Origin: Quercus robur
Lineage: Eukaryota > Streptophyta > Magnoliopsida > Fagales > Fagaceae
Direction of reading: 5' to 3'
DNA: 64,000 nt
Assembly: GCF_932294415.1 (NCBI RefSeq)
Contig: NC_065543.1
Span: 837,976 to 901,975 of the forward strand
Made by a program: the position numbers and the translations under genes. Shown in pieces: positions 22,101 through 34,122 of the stretch. Numbering within the stretch: position 1 is the first letter of the stretch; every line of letters starts with the position of its first letter. The notes below the pieces were generated by a model. It was not told where the DNA came from. It saw only the letters and a list, made by a program, of their open reading frames with translations, and did no database searches.

Positions 22101-22336
22101 GCATAATTTTATTAGAATTCTATTCAAATTCAAACTTTTTCAACTACTTCAGAATTATTTGCCATTTGGCCTTGGGACACAACACAACCCACCTCACTTT
22201 TTTGTTTTTTCCATGTACTCCGTAATATTTTAATAAATCACCATCAATCCTTGTCAATACTTGATACCATTATTAATAACATTATAACAACCTATCAATC
22301 AATTTGTGTACTAGTTCTATTTCATTCTCAGACGCC
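19139..22336. other. intergenic region upstream of the uridine nucleosidase gene
   Basis: No gene is seen. It contains a small MITE (20031-20162), a segment with 'tttagtcccttc...tttttagtcccc' repeats near 20555-20645 that resembles a MULE end without a partner, and a C homopolymer at about 21299-21321. The last few hundred bases must contain the promoter of the gene starting at 22337, but no clear TATA box stands out. Confidence 0.45.
20031..20162. mobile_element. short MITE with ~15-bp TIRs
   Basis: It begins agggctcatttggta and ends taccaaatgacccct, imperfect inverted copies, around a 'ctgaaaa...gtgtgtagaaatacgtg' core. These '(G)GGGTCATTTGGTA' ends are common in plant hAT-type MITEs. No clear target-site duplication. 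Confidence 0.6.
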
Positions 22337-25300
22337 ATGGCAGCTCAGCCAAAGAAGATCATCATTGATACTGACCCTGGTATTGGTAAGTCACCTTATC
22401 TCTTTTCATTCAATCCCGTTTTCTTCAAAGTTTGTTTCTTTGGACCTTATTGTATCTGGGTATCCGAGATTTCTACATTTCATTGTGTTTATCTGCATAT
22501 TTTAGATTTAAAAAAAGAAGAAGAAGTCAATGATTCCATGTATATTTAACAATTTCATATCAAAGAAGTCATGCTCTGCTCTGTTTGGTTGCTGAGAAAA
22601 TGGAGCAGCCGAGTATGAATTGGAATTCTAATCAAATCACAGACCTTTTCATCATATGGGAACCCAGGAAACCACATAGAATTTCAGGGGTTCGTTTACT
22701 TTTATCAATTCACTCTGTATTCCACTGGAGAGTCTCAGAGTAAAAAAATTGTCTGCAAATTCTAATAAAAATCTTGGGACTTTTATACTAAAAAGCACAG
22801 ACACAACACGGGACACTGTAATTCTGGACAAATTAGGACACTACATAGTAATTCAGTCAATGATTATCTGCATATTTTAAACCGTAGATCAGTCAATGAT
22901 TCCATGAAATTCAGCAATTTCATATCAAAGAAGTCATGCCTGATGCTCTGTTTGGTTGTTGAGTGCAGCAGCAGAGTATGACTTGGAATTTAAATAAAAT
23001 CAGTGACTTTTCATCATATGGGAACCACATAGATTCATTCAGTTCTGCAACTGGCTTAATGCGTTCAGTTCCAAATTTTTTTTTTTTTAGCGATTCACTC
23101 TGTACCAATGTAGGGTGGTTCTGATTTCTTGTAATCTTATTTCTGAGAGTAAAATTGTCTGAAAATTTTAATAAATCTTTGGACTTTTATGCTAAAAAGC
23201 ACGGACATGGACACAAGGGACACTGCAATTCTTGAAAAATTAGGTAGGGATACAACAATTAATTGATTAATATATGTATGTGTGTGTGTATATATATCTC
23301 TTTTTTTTTTAGGCATATTCTATGTTTTCAAAATAAATAACAACTATCAAAATCTTCTGAAACTTATATGAAATCAAAGGAATTTTTTTAGTAAGAAAAT
23401 ATATATTCTCCTCCCCACACATTGAGGACATGCATGAGAGTGTCTCCATCATGTCCACTGTCCACACGCTGTGCTTCCATACGGGAACTCAGAAAACAAA
23501 ATTGCTCTACCAGAATTTGCAACTGTCTTAATGGCTTTCATTCACATATATATTATTTTATTTATCATCTTTCCGACATTATGTGAGTTGATGATGAATA
23601 CAGATGATGCCATGGCAATTTTTGTAGCATTACGGTCACCGGAGGTGGAGGTGATTGGACTTACAACTATATATGGGAATGTTTATACAACCCTGGCCAC
23701 AAGAAATGCTTTGCATTTGGTATAGCTAATGAGGTTCATTTTATTTATGGTGTTTTGAATCTATATGAGTTATTCTTTGTATTATTCATTAGCTGAATTG
23801 GGGTTTGTTTTTAGTGTACTATTAGAATTACCTTCTCCTCCTCCCCCCCTCCTCTTTCTTTCCTTTGAGGCTAATTGTAGTAACTCTTCCAATATGTTTG
23901 TGATATAGCTTGAAGTTGCAGGAAGGACTGATATCCCAGTGGCTGAAGGATCTCATGTCTCAATCACTGTATGTACAGACAAAAAACCATGATCCTATGT
24001 TATAGTGGCTCTTTAGATTTGTATCTTTGAGCATTTTTTGTCTTTATTTCTTTTTTTGACTTTGTTTGTTTATGTTAACATTCAAAAAGAGGAAGGATGT
24101 GCAAAATTATACATTGATAGGACTTTCATTAAATTATTTTAATAAAAGATAATAGTTTTGGTAGTTAGAAGACAGACTTATTCTTGCATCAGGAAAAAAT
24201 ATGGGGAAATCTATTGGGGAATGCATGTGTGATCCTCTTATATTTTTTTTATAAAAAAAAGGGGTTTGATCCTATCATACTTTTGCTTATGTGCCTGATG
24301 ATGATGGAAAGGCTGAACTCATACTGCTCTATGATATGTGTTCAGTGTCTAGATAGTATCATAAATGAGTAAAACTAATGAAAGGACAACCTGAGATTTC
24401 TCTTTGTTAATTTTGTAAATAGAGCAAAAAACAGGTTTTGTTCTTTATTTCATTTTTCTTTGAACGATTTGTTAAAGCTTCATTTGCTGCAATAAATATG
24501 ATTTTTCTTTGGAAACATCATTTAAAGCTGGTTATCTCACAGAAGAAGCTGACTTCAAGTTTTCACGATAACAGCTAAACGTGTTCCAGGAGAAATAGTA
24601 TTGTAGATTATGTAGTTTCGCTCACATAATTTCAACTCTGAATTTGAAGCACCATCACATTTTTATTTACATATCATTCATTTACAAGTAGACATTGATG
24701 TATGATTTGAATTTTCTTGTTCTTCTTTATTCATTTTACAGAATGGCACAAAACTGCGCATTGCTGGTTTCGTCCATGGTGCAGATGGACTTGGCAACCA
24801 AAATTTCCCTCCACCAAAAGGGAAGCCAATTGAACAGTCAGCAGCTGATTTTCTCATTGAGCAAGCAAAACTTTATCCAGGAAAAGTCACGGTTGTGGCA
24901 CTAGGCCCACTTACAAATATTGCACTGGTTAGAGTTCCTGATCATTTGGCATGGTCTCTAATATTGAATATTATCCATTATATTTTGAATTACATTATCC
25001 ATTGGTGTAGGCTATCCAACGAGATCCTGCATTTTCAAAGAACATTGGACAGATTGTTCTTCTTGGTGGTGCTTTTTTAGTAAATGGGAATGTGAATCCC
25101 GCATCAGAAGCCAATGTAAGTTGCTCAGAATTTATGTATTCAGACTGTGATTTCCAACTCATAAACTGAAAATGTACATTGCTCAGTGATCTGTTACATG
25201 CAAGCCTACCAAACCCGCAAATGAGGTGCCTTTTGTATAGCTCAATTTTTTTTCTGCCCTACTTAGTAAGAGCTGGAGATAGAGAGTGTGGGTGCCTTTG

Positions 25301-26799
25301 TCCTCAGAATTTTAGAAATCCTTTTCTGATAACTTGATCTCTTCTTGAACTTATAGTTAAATTACTGATTTTCCCCAAAGTTTAAGCTATTGGGATATGG
25401 ACCACATACTTCTAACACTTATCAACTATAAAGAAGCCTGGGAAACAAAGTTCATGGAGCGATCTGTATAATTTTTCCTTGAGCAGATCTTTGATGTCTT
25501 TCACTGGTCCATTTTCACTTTACCCAACATGCTCCCCGCCCTGTGGTGGTTTCCAACTCTCTCCCGCTCTCCCTCTCTAACCTTAGATTGGATGACCAGA
25601 TTTTTGGCGATCCAGATGCTGCAGATATTGTATTCACAAGTGGGGCAGATGTAGTGGCTGTGGGCATAAATGTTACTCATCAAGTTGTCTTCACAGGTAC
25701 TTTTTGGCAAATTGGTATTATGCACTGTTAATCATATTTTATTGTAAGAATTAAGAAATCTTCCATCTTTTTTTTTGTAAGATGTTACCCTTTATGTTTA
25801 AAAAATATACTCATGACTTTTTTATCCAGGTTATATGTTTGTTCTGCACACCTTATAACAATGTTGTAGCTTTGTATGTAGAGTTGCTAATCAAAATGTG
25901 AAATGAAAAATTCAAAATTGTAATTTGATTATATTTGTTTTCCTCTTTCACTTTGATCTTTCGTTTTTGTTATTTGGATTTGCTTTGAATTTGATTCATC
26001 AATTTTGATACATTATAGATGCTGATAGAGAGAAGTTGTCAAGGTCTGATGGAAAATTTGCCCAGTATTTGTGCAAAATCTTAGACGTGTATTTTTCATA
26101 TCACCACGATGCGTACAACATAAAAGGTTGGTTTATTTTTGAAAGAGTTGATGAGACTGAGTGTTGATAGGTAATTGTTTAATTTACTGATACTAGTTTT
26201 TTTCTTGATGTAGGAGTTTATCTTCATGATCCAGCAACCATGCTTGCAGCTGTTGATCCTTCACTTATGACTTACACAGAGGGTGTGGTTAGAGTCCAGA
26301 CAAGTGGCATCACTAAGGGACTAACAATATTATACAACAAACAGAAGAGGTAGGACTTTTTGGACAACTAAAATCAGCAGATGCAGCTGCTTGATTTTTG
26401 GTTCCTTACTTCCTTTGCAGACCACATAAGCTGAAATGAGTTAGTTTTTTTATTTGTGTTGCATTAGGATCCCATTCCTGTATCAGATAATGGGGTTCTG
26501 ACCACAATCGTGAATTTTATGATTAAAACAGTGTAGAGTTAAAGGGTGTTTCTAGTATTCTGAAATTTTTGTATAGAAAAATTAACTTTAAAAAAATGGT
26601 TATATTAGTCATTACAGAGAAAAAAGAAAAAGAGAGACAAAGCTATTGTGCTCCGACTGACTCATTTGTACTTTCTTTGAAATGAACCAGGTTTGGCGAA
26701 GTCACTGAATGGACTGATAAACCCACAGTGAAGGTTGCAGTCACTGCTGATGCTCCCGCTCTGGTCAAATTGGTCATGGAACGCCTTATGGACTCTTGA
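22337..26799 (+). CDS. URH2: uridine nucleosidase (URH2-like), nine exons
   Basis: Coding exons: 22337-22385, 23604-23719, 23909-23968, 24742-24927, 25011-25115, 25600-25696, 26019-26126, 26214-26349, 26691-26799; all introns are GT-AG and the sum is 966 nt (321 aa plus stop). The product belongs to the inosine-uridine nucleoside hydrolase family and cleaves uridine (and related nucleosides) to base and ribose in pyrimidine salvage and breakdown, probably in the cytosol as there is no targeting peptide. The calcium-binding DTDPGIDDAMA is at residues 11-21 and spans the first splice junction; GLTTIYGNV, LGPLTN, GNVNPASEANIFGDPDAAD and YLHDP also match the family. The length equals that of the Arabidopsis URH2 type, which it resembles more than URH1 from memory. 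No defect is visible. Confidence 0.93.
22490..23250 (+). repeat. tandem duplication (~375 bp) within intron 1 of the nucleosidase gene
   Basis: Copy 1 (about 22490-22855) and copy 2 (about 22866-23250) share 'tctgcatattttaga/aac', 'tcaatgattccatg', 'atttcatatcaaagaagtca', 'catcatatgggaacc', 'ttcactctgta' and 'acttttatgctaaaaagcac'-like blocks in the same order. Divergence is noticeable, so it is not recent. Splice sites lie outside it. Confidence 0.8.
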
Positions 26800-27935
26800 A
26801 GTATTTAACCTATTGATTGATAATTCAGGAGACTTCATCTTGTGGTTAGAAATAGAATTAGCGGTTCTCAAAGATGTTCATAGCTGTTGTGATGCAACTA
26901 CTTGCCTATGATTTCAATTCAGATATATCCCACATAACAATGGTCGAGCATCTGATTTGATCACTGCCTCAGTCTTGATGCTGTATGGTACTATAGAAAA
27001 TAACAAGATTGTACTTTTCTTTTTCTTGAATAAATAAACTCCTTCTGGTGTAACAACAATTGAAATCCAATAAATATTTTCTGGGAAAGCTGAAATGATC
27101 CAAAACTACTGCAAAAAGATAATAATGCTGTACCTAGTTGAAAGGAGCCTGTCTTTAGGTGGTTTTGATATACCGTGGATGAGGTTTTAGGTGAAAATTT
27201 TGTGTTTTAGCCATTTATGTTATTTGCATTATCATGACAAACATGAAAAATATTTTGCATTACCTTTAGTTTGCATCTTTTAAATTATTTAATAGGATGA
27301 TTTCTATGTATTTGTTACGTGCAAATATACACAATCAAAAACATACGAATGCGGAAGCATAGATGCAGACAAGACACATGTACGGGTAGCTATCAACCTA
27401 TAGGCTTTTTTTTTTTGTTGTAATGTGTAGCCATTTTGATGTATTTTTCTTATATGTTCACTCTTTTCAACTCATCTACAATTTTCAATCGCCCTTGAAA
27501 TTCAAATTTTATTTTAAATGAGGCACATAAAATTCCCTCCTTTTTTTTTTTTTTTTACCACCTTCAAACTTGTCTTGATGCTAATTTTTGGATCCTCGTC
27601 TAGCTACCACCTTCCTTCTTCTTGAATAACTAGGACCATAAGAACCTTCCTACTCCAAAATGATAACTAGTAATGTGAATTTCTTCTTTATCTAACTTTG
27701 AGCATTTGTGTCCAACGAAACGAACCACTTGGGTGTTGACTAGTTTGGCCTTTGAGGCATCTTGATTTGTTTAGATTATACAAGTATTCAACTTTTGATC
27801 ACAATCTTGACCGCCAGCAAGTTGATTAATATCAATTTCACAATTTGACTAGTGAGGCATCTTGATTCATTTTGATTGTGGGAATCTTCAACATGAGATC
27901 ACAATTTGTGTTAACCATGAGTTGATCAAGGCAAG

Positions 27936-28617
27936 TGTGGGGCCCAATAATTTGTGGGCCAGGTCCATTTATTCGTTGGGGCCCAAAGACCCGAGCCGAG
28001 GAAGGTTATAGCCCAGACTCGGTAATACCAGTACAAAATAGTCTTGGGACACAGCCGAGGACGATTCGGTCCTCGGCATGTCCGAGGTCTCACCAGAAGG
28101 AAGGGCAAAAACGGTATAGGAGCAGCTTGGAAAAAATCTAAAATATCAAGGTCAATAGAAAAGGGTATGCTGGAAAGTATAACGACTAGGGAAAGCTGCC
28201 CTTACTGCCATTCAATACTCTGCACCTGACAGAGCCATACTCCTCAGCTTTTACAACCACCCCCAACTACTCTGGGTATGGGCTGATGGGACAAGTATCA
28301 GTTTGGGAAAAGTCGATCCTACACGTGGACGAAGGATAAGGAACACATGCGAGTATAAAAGGAAAAGGAAGCGATCCAGAGAGGGGGGCTGGGAAAAATG
28401 GCCAAAAACCAGAGCCTCCCAGCCCGCCTCCAGGAGAAAAACTCCTAGGGCGAAAACGTCTTAACCATGTATGTATCCCACAAAAAACCCACCGTCTAGT
28501 AACCAAGGCTTAGCCTTTCAAACCCACGCTCTATAAATGATATTGTTTGGGCCTTTTTACGGGCGAACCCAACACTGTTATGGGTCGTTACAAATCGTGT
28601 CCTTACAGCAAGTATTC
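27936..28617 (+). mobile_element. solo LTR (682 bp) of a Gypsy-type retrotransposon
   Basis: It starts TGTGG and ends TTACA, flanked by a perfect 5-bp duplication gcaag (27931-27935, 28618-28622). The paralogous site at 39076-39080 has a single gcaag followed by tattcaatag, which is the empty site. A TATA-like gtataaaagg lies near 28353. A block from gggaaagctgcc to gatgggacaagta is shared with the LTRs at 14505 and 18521. A solo LTR is the usual outcome of recombination between the two LTRs of one element. Confidence 0.93.
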
Positions 28618-28639
28618 AATAGAACTAAGAATAACATTA

Positions 28640-29130
28640 AAATCTCTAATACAAACCAAAGGACTATGCACAAAGGACTTAATATGGTTTAACAACGCCC
28701 AAGAATTCTGCTTCTGAGACGCTTCAGACTAACCATAAAAACCTGTTAAGAACCATTCAGGCCCATCCTCTTCAACAACCTTTGCCAAAATATGGTTATC
28801 TGAAGATTTAATGACCCTAACATCAACACCCTCCTTCCAAAGAAGAGCCAACCCACCACCCAAACCGCCTTTTTCACAATGAGCTTTTTCACAATGAACT
28901 GGTGAGGTAGATTCGTATCCTTACAAAACTTTTTAAAATCCTCCTTAAACATTTAAGTATCCATAAGAAAACATACCATAGAATCTTGTTCCCTCACTAT
29001 CTTGTGAAAGCCATGAACTGTTCAAGGATTCCTAAGCCCTCGGCAATGCCAACTTAAAAGTCTCATTGGTTCCAACAAGGGTGGTCCACCACCCCCACCG
29101 ATCCATTATTCAAAGAAGTGTCATCCACAA
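28640..29130 (-). mobile_element. LINE endonuclease-domain fragment (copy 1)
   Basis: On the minus strand, pieces translate as LALLWKEGVDVRVI, NHILAKVVEEDGPEWFLTGF, SEASQKQNSWALLNHIKSF and a DFN block. This is the apurinic endonuclease region at the start of plant L1 ORF2. Stops and frame changes interrupt it. The same fragment is in the duplicate at 39090-39560, so it predates the duplication. Confidence 0.7.
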
Positions 29131-30250
29131 ATTGCTTCCTACGCTTTGGTGAGATAGTCTACAGAGTTTCTAGTTCTAATTGAAATATAGACCATTTCCT
29201 TTCTTTTTTTTTTTCTTTTTTTTTGAATTGGTTGAATAAATAGTTTAATTAATCATTAATCATTTCAATCCATATATTAAATAGAAAAAAAAAAAATCAA
29301 GTCTACTTTTTAAAAATTATTTAAACAAGAAGTTTGAACTCCGAAATCCAAATCTTTATTTTTTGGGTAAATTGCAAATATCACCTTTACAATATGGAAC
29401 TTTTTTTTTAAAGAAAAATATGGAACAATTTTGTGGGTTTTTTTTTCCTTGTTTTTGGGTTAACTTGGTTTATTTACTTACTGACTTATCTATTTTGCAA
29501 CTTGTTTCATGACATGTAGTCATATATAGTGATATACAGACCTTTTTAGAGCTTTATCCAAGTCATGGTTTTTTTTTTATAAATGCTTGATTCTAAACTT
29601 GCTCTGGTACCCCCCAGAAAAAAGGGGGTACAGTAGAATTATCCGCTCTTGATTCTTGAATATATCAACCTTGTTCAATCTAAACTATGCTGTTGCTCCT
29701 TTTTTTCCTTGGCTGAATAAATATTTTAATTAATCATTAATAATTTCAAATCCATATAATAAACAAAAAAAAAAAAAATCAGGTCTTCTTTATTCAAGTA
29801 ATTTAAACTGGAAGTTGAACTCCAAATTTTTATTCAAGGATCATATATTGAACAAATCCAAATCATAAGGTAGAAAATTTTTAAATTCTAAGAGATCATT
29901 TGAACTCCAAAATTTTTAAATTTAAGTTGAACTCCAAAATTTTTTTTTTGAAACTGGAACAAAATAAAAAATTATTTGCGATTTTGTTTAACATTTACGC
30001 CTTGATGTAAAATATTTTCTGTTAAATATTTAAAAATGAAAAAAAAAAAATTTAATTGTGAGTCAATAAGAAATAAAAAAATAGAAGCACAAAACAAAGG
30101 ACTTGTTTAAGCCTGGACCCCTCAATCTTGAATTATTTACGGACACGTTGAATCCACAACCCATCTTCTTTCGGCAAGTGGTGGGTCCTGCTTCTTCTAA
30201 TAATTGTGCCATTTCTTTCTTTCGGCCAGTTGTGGTGGGTTGAAATTTTA

Positions 30251-31678
30251 GCCTAAATATTTGACGAGTAAGGATTTGCTGCAAACATGATTGTAGGAGT
30301 TGCTGCAAACAAGATTATGTGGCAACTTGTGAAGCTAACATGTGTCCTAGGCCATGTGCATGTCACATGACCAGCCAAGCTAACTTAACCACAGTTAAAA
30401 CCAACAGCCTCTCTCTCTCTCTCTCTCTCTCTACCAACCAAGTAAAACAAAACCCCTTTAATCTCTCACTTGTCATTCCAGCACTCATCTCTCTCTCCGA
30501 GTCTCTCTACACCACCGTCCGTCGCCGTTGTTGTCCCTTGACAGCGATACCTCGGTCTGCTATGCTCACCACCTCACAGTAAAAAACAAAAAGACCATTT
30601 TTTTAATTTGCAAAGCCACAAGATTTAGAGATTAAGAACGAAGCAAAGCTAAATAACTCAAATATGTTATCCTCTGAGTTTGATAAGAACGCCAAACATG
30701 TTAATGGGTTGCTAGGTTTAGGCTCCAGATCTGGGTTTTGTTCTTCTTGTTCTTGTTTATATTTTTCTTCTTCTTTTTTTGTTTCTTCAACCCAGAATTT
30801 TCCTCCTTTCATTCCTCAAAAGAATCATGTGAATATGGACATGGAACTAAGCGTGGAAGAAAGGAACCCACTCTCTGTTGTGCTTTCGATCTTACTGTAG
30901 CCCGAGTTGCTCAAGATGGGTTTAAGGAATTTTTGGTTTTTGGTAGAAAGGAATTTTTCTAGATTTGGTTAAACTTCTCAGTGAGTAGATCTGGGTTTGA
31001 GTTTTTAATTTTTTGAATTCAATTTCTATATTCTCAGTCCCCATTTCAAGCAAAACTTCCCAAAAATAATTCTTCTCTTTTTACCTTGACAGTTCTACGC
31101 AGGAAATTTGAAGTGAATCAAATGTCATATTTACAGCTAAATCTACCTAATTAAACCATGGGTCAATCACACCCAAAATATATATTTTCCCATTTTTTGT
31201 AAAAGAGTAAGACTAAATGGAGGAAGAAATGAGTGTTTTGGCTTAATTAAGAATAGTTGACCAACCACCAAGGGATGGTGGCGGTGACGAAAAGTGGTGG
31301 CGTGAGAGATAGAGAGAGGGGAGCTGGGCTTGCAAAGAGAGAGAACATGACTTTCATTTTGGGCATGATGAAGCTTCCTGCTAGTGTAGTCCTTCAATAC
31401 CCATTTCTATTGTAATCTAATCTGGAGGCTGGCTGTTTTGAGCCCACGAGTTCTGCACTTCTGCTTGCTCTGAAGATACAGGACTGAAAGGGTTTTGTTT
31501 TACTTGGGTTGGTAAAGAGAGAAAGGCTATTGGCTTTAACTGTGGTTAAGTGAGCTTGACTAGTCATGAGACATGCACATGGCCTAGGACACATGTTAGC
31601 TTCATAAGTTGCCACCTAATCTTGTTTGTAGCAACTCCTACAAACTTGTTTGCAGCAAATCCTTGCTCATATTTGACC
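30251..31678. mobile_element. TIR element (1.43 kb) of uncertain superfamily, MULE-like long arms
   Basis: The left arm (about 30251-30480) and right arm (about 31470-31678) are inverted copies sharing aaggatttgctgcaaac, gaagctaacatgtgtcctag, gccatgtgcatgtc and aaccacagttaaa. The sequence tttta flanks it (30246-30250, 31679-31683), and the duplicate at 40739-40743 shows a single tttta, giving the empty site. Long arms suggest a Mutator-like element, but a 5-bp duplication is not the typical 9 bp. The interior (about 30600-31400) has short open frames with no recognised domain, possibly captured host DNA. Confidence 0.8.
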
Positions 31679-31972
31679 TTTTAAAAAGACTTGGATCACC
31701 ACTCGAAACTACCCCGACTAGATGCATTTACTCTTGACTTTGCTGTTTTTGGTTTTCTTCTTTAACGTGTCACATAGGATGAACTTAGTTAGTGCTATAT
31801 GCAAGTAATTTCCTCCTCCGTTATGAATAGGGAAGAGAAGAAAGTGCAAATTCGTAAAGTTTTTTTTTTTTTTTTTTTTTGAACTGAAATTCACATAAAG
31901 TTTTGTTTACACTTTATTTAGCTTTTTTTAGAATTTTTTTGAGTAAACATTGATATTTATTAGAACACACAC

Positions 31973-32702
31973 AAGACCGGCCTTTCTACTAGGCCAATTA
32001 GACAATTGCCTAACAGCCCCAAAATTTAAAAAAAGAAGGGGTAATAGAAAAAATATATATATATAGTTTCAGATGAATCTAAAAATATCTGGTACATCCT
32101 TTTGACCAAAAAACAAAAATTTTGGTATATTCGTTAAACATTGGTAGTACAAAAAAATTCTTTGGTCTAAACAAAATCAATTGTCTCAAAAATAACATCA
32201 TTATCATCTAGACAAACCAAAATTTAACAAAATAAACTACAAATCCGGTCTAAGAGATTAATCACAAATCAAAACAAATAAAAAACTTCAAATCCCTAAA
32301 ATTTTTACCATTTTTCTTTCTCATTCTTGCTCTGTTTCTTTCCTTCAACTCTTGCTCTCCAACTCTCTCATTCTTTCTCTCCACTATTGTTGGCTGCCTG
32401 GCTCAAGCTTCCTCTAATCTAAATCATCCGATCACATCTGATCTTAAAACTCTGAACTGAGATTGAAGAGTGAGGATTGCCGACTGCCTTTTTTTTTTTT
32501 TTTTTGCATTGCAAATGCATTTTGATTTTGCAAGTTTTGATTTTTGAAGTAAAAGGCTTGGCTTTCTCTACTTTTTATTTGTTAAGACTGGGCTGTTTAT
32601 ATTGAGTTATGGTTGGACGTTTGGGCCTTCAGTTTTTTTTTTTTTGGTGGGTGGGTCTTATTAATAAGCCTTGTGTGGCCATCTTGCTAGGCTTGTACTT
32701 GT

Positions 32703-32737
<35 letters not shown>

Positions 32738-33754
32738 TTATTGGTAATATAATGAATAAGTTTTTATTTATGCATGTTAATATTGCTAAAAACTTGTTTT
32801 TGTTCGGTGAAATTACAACAATACTTTTTCTATAAATCAGGTTCTATTTTTCATTATTTTTTTTATTTTAGTCTTCATAAATATATTGTTTGATTAGAAA
32901 TGTCTACTAGAAAATATGCATCTGGATATGAAAAACTTAAAAAAAAGAAAAAAAAATTAATTGAGTCTAAAAAAGGATCAATGGATAATTCATAGAACCT
33001 ATATTTCGTGAGAAACGTATAATTCATAGAAAGAAACAATTTGATGAAAATGTTCATAATGAGACAATACGTTCTGCTGAAGAATCTTTTAGAATCGATT
33101 ATTTCTTATATATAGTAGATAAAGCAATTAGTTCAATTGAGAATAGATTTGAACAATTTCAAATATATGAAGATTTTTTGGTTTTCTATTTAACTTCACA
33201 AAATTGAAATCACTAGATAATGATAGTTTACAAAAATACTATTTTAAACTTGAATCTTTTCTAAAACATGATGTTTATTATGATATTGATGGTTTAGATT
33301 TATTTTCAGATTTAAACGTTTTAAAAGAAATTTTACAAATAAAATATTATACTCCAGTTGACATACTAAATTATATAAAAAGATTAGATTCATTTTCAAA
33401 TACATGCATTGCTTATAGGATTTTACTAATAATGCCTATTATAGTAGCTTCTACAGAAAGAAGTGTTTCAAAATTAAAATTAATAAAATCATATCTAAGA
33501 TCAACAATGTATCAAAAAATATTAAGCGGATTAGCTATATTATCAATTGAAAATGAGATGTTAGAAGAACTTGAATACAAAAATTTCATTAGTCAATATT
33601 TTGCATCTCAAAAGGCAAGAAAAATAGATTTTAAATGAAATATATTATAATATAAAAATATTAAATAAAATTTAATTTAATTAATATATAAGTATAAAAA
33701 ATGCCTCATTTTAATTCTCGCCTTAGGCTCCAAAATGTCTAGGGCCGGCCCTAA
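31973..33754 (+). mobile_element. internally deleted hAT transposon relic (ZMYM1-like transposase)
   Basis: The ends are related inverted sequences, agaccggcctttct at the left and, on the other strand, agggccggccctag at the right. Near 32901 a start reads MSTRKYASGYEKLKKKKKK, typical of the N-terminus of plant TTF/ZMYM1-type hAT proteins. From about 33015 the C-terminal half follows: SAEESFRIDYFLYIVDKAIS, then after a frame change near 33185 KLKSLDNDSL, then ASTERSVSKLKLIKSYLRST and LAILSIENEM, which is the hAT dimerisation region, ending at 33638. The catalytic middle is missing. No 8-bp target duplication was recognised. Confidence 0.78.
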
Positions 33755-33957
33755 ATATATTGTTCCTCTTTTCATTGTTGGGTTCAAATCTTCCTTTCAC
33801 ATCCATTGCTAGTAATCTACCGATTGAGGTCTGGTTCTTTTTCTTTCTCTTATTCTTCCCAACGTTCAATGCGTATTCATTTGGATACAGCAGCCATGTC
33901 CTCGTCCAGCGTTTCACGTTTTTTTTTTTTTTTTTTTTTTTTTTGAGAAGAGTGATT

Positions 33958-34122
33958 CATGCTTTTCCAATGGGTCCCGTGCACTATTCACGGGACCCAC
34001 AAACATTTTTTTTTAGCAAAAATTTCATTAAAAATGGGTCCCACGACACTATTCATACATTTAAAAATTATTTTATTACAGTTTTTTCAGTTTTCAATTT
34101 TCAGCGGTATCCAAACGGACCC
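33958..34122. mobile_element. partial hAT-type MITE
   Basis: The right end reads ggtatccaaacggaccct, a common plant MITE terminus on the minus strand (agggtccgtttggatacc), joined to 'actgaaaa'-type sequence and the hairpin tcccgtgcactattcacggga. The left end is unclear, next to a long T run. Confidence 0.45.

Larger units (their letters stand above)
26937..31714 (+). repeat. segmental duplication, copy 1 (native context, with two later insertions)
   Basis: It begins in the 3' flank of the nucleosidase gene (aacaatggtcgagcat) and ends near ggatcaccactcgaaactacc. The matching copy is at 37278-40773 in the same orientation, at about 93% identity by eye over the first 300 bp. Copy 1 additionally contains a solo LTR (27936-28617) and a TIR element (30251-31678) that copy 2 lacks. 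Because copy 1 is continuous with the intact gene, it is probably the source. Confidence 0.88.

Noticed and set aside
30603-30900. Overlapping short frames in the TIR element interior
   Set aside because: They overlap on both strands and match no family I know; kept only as possible captured DNA.
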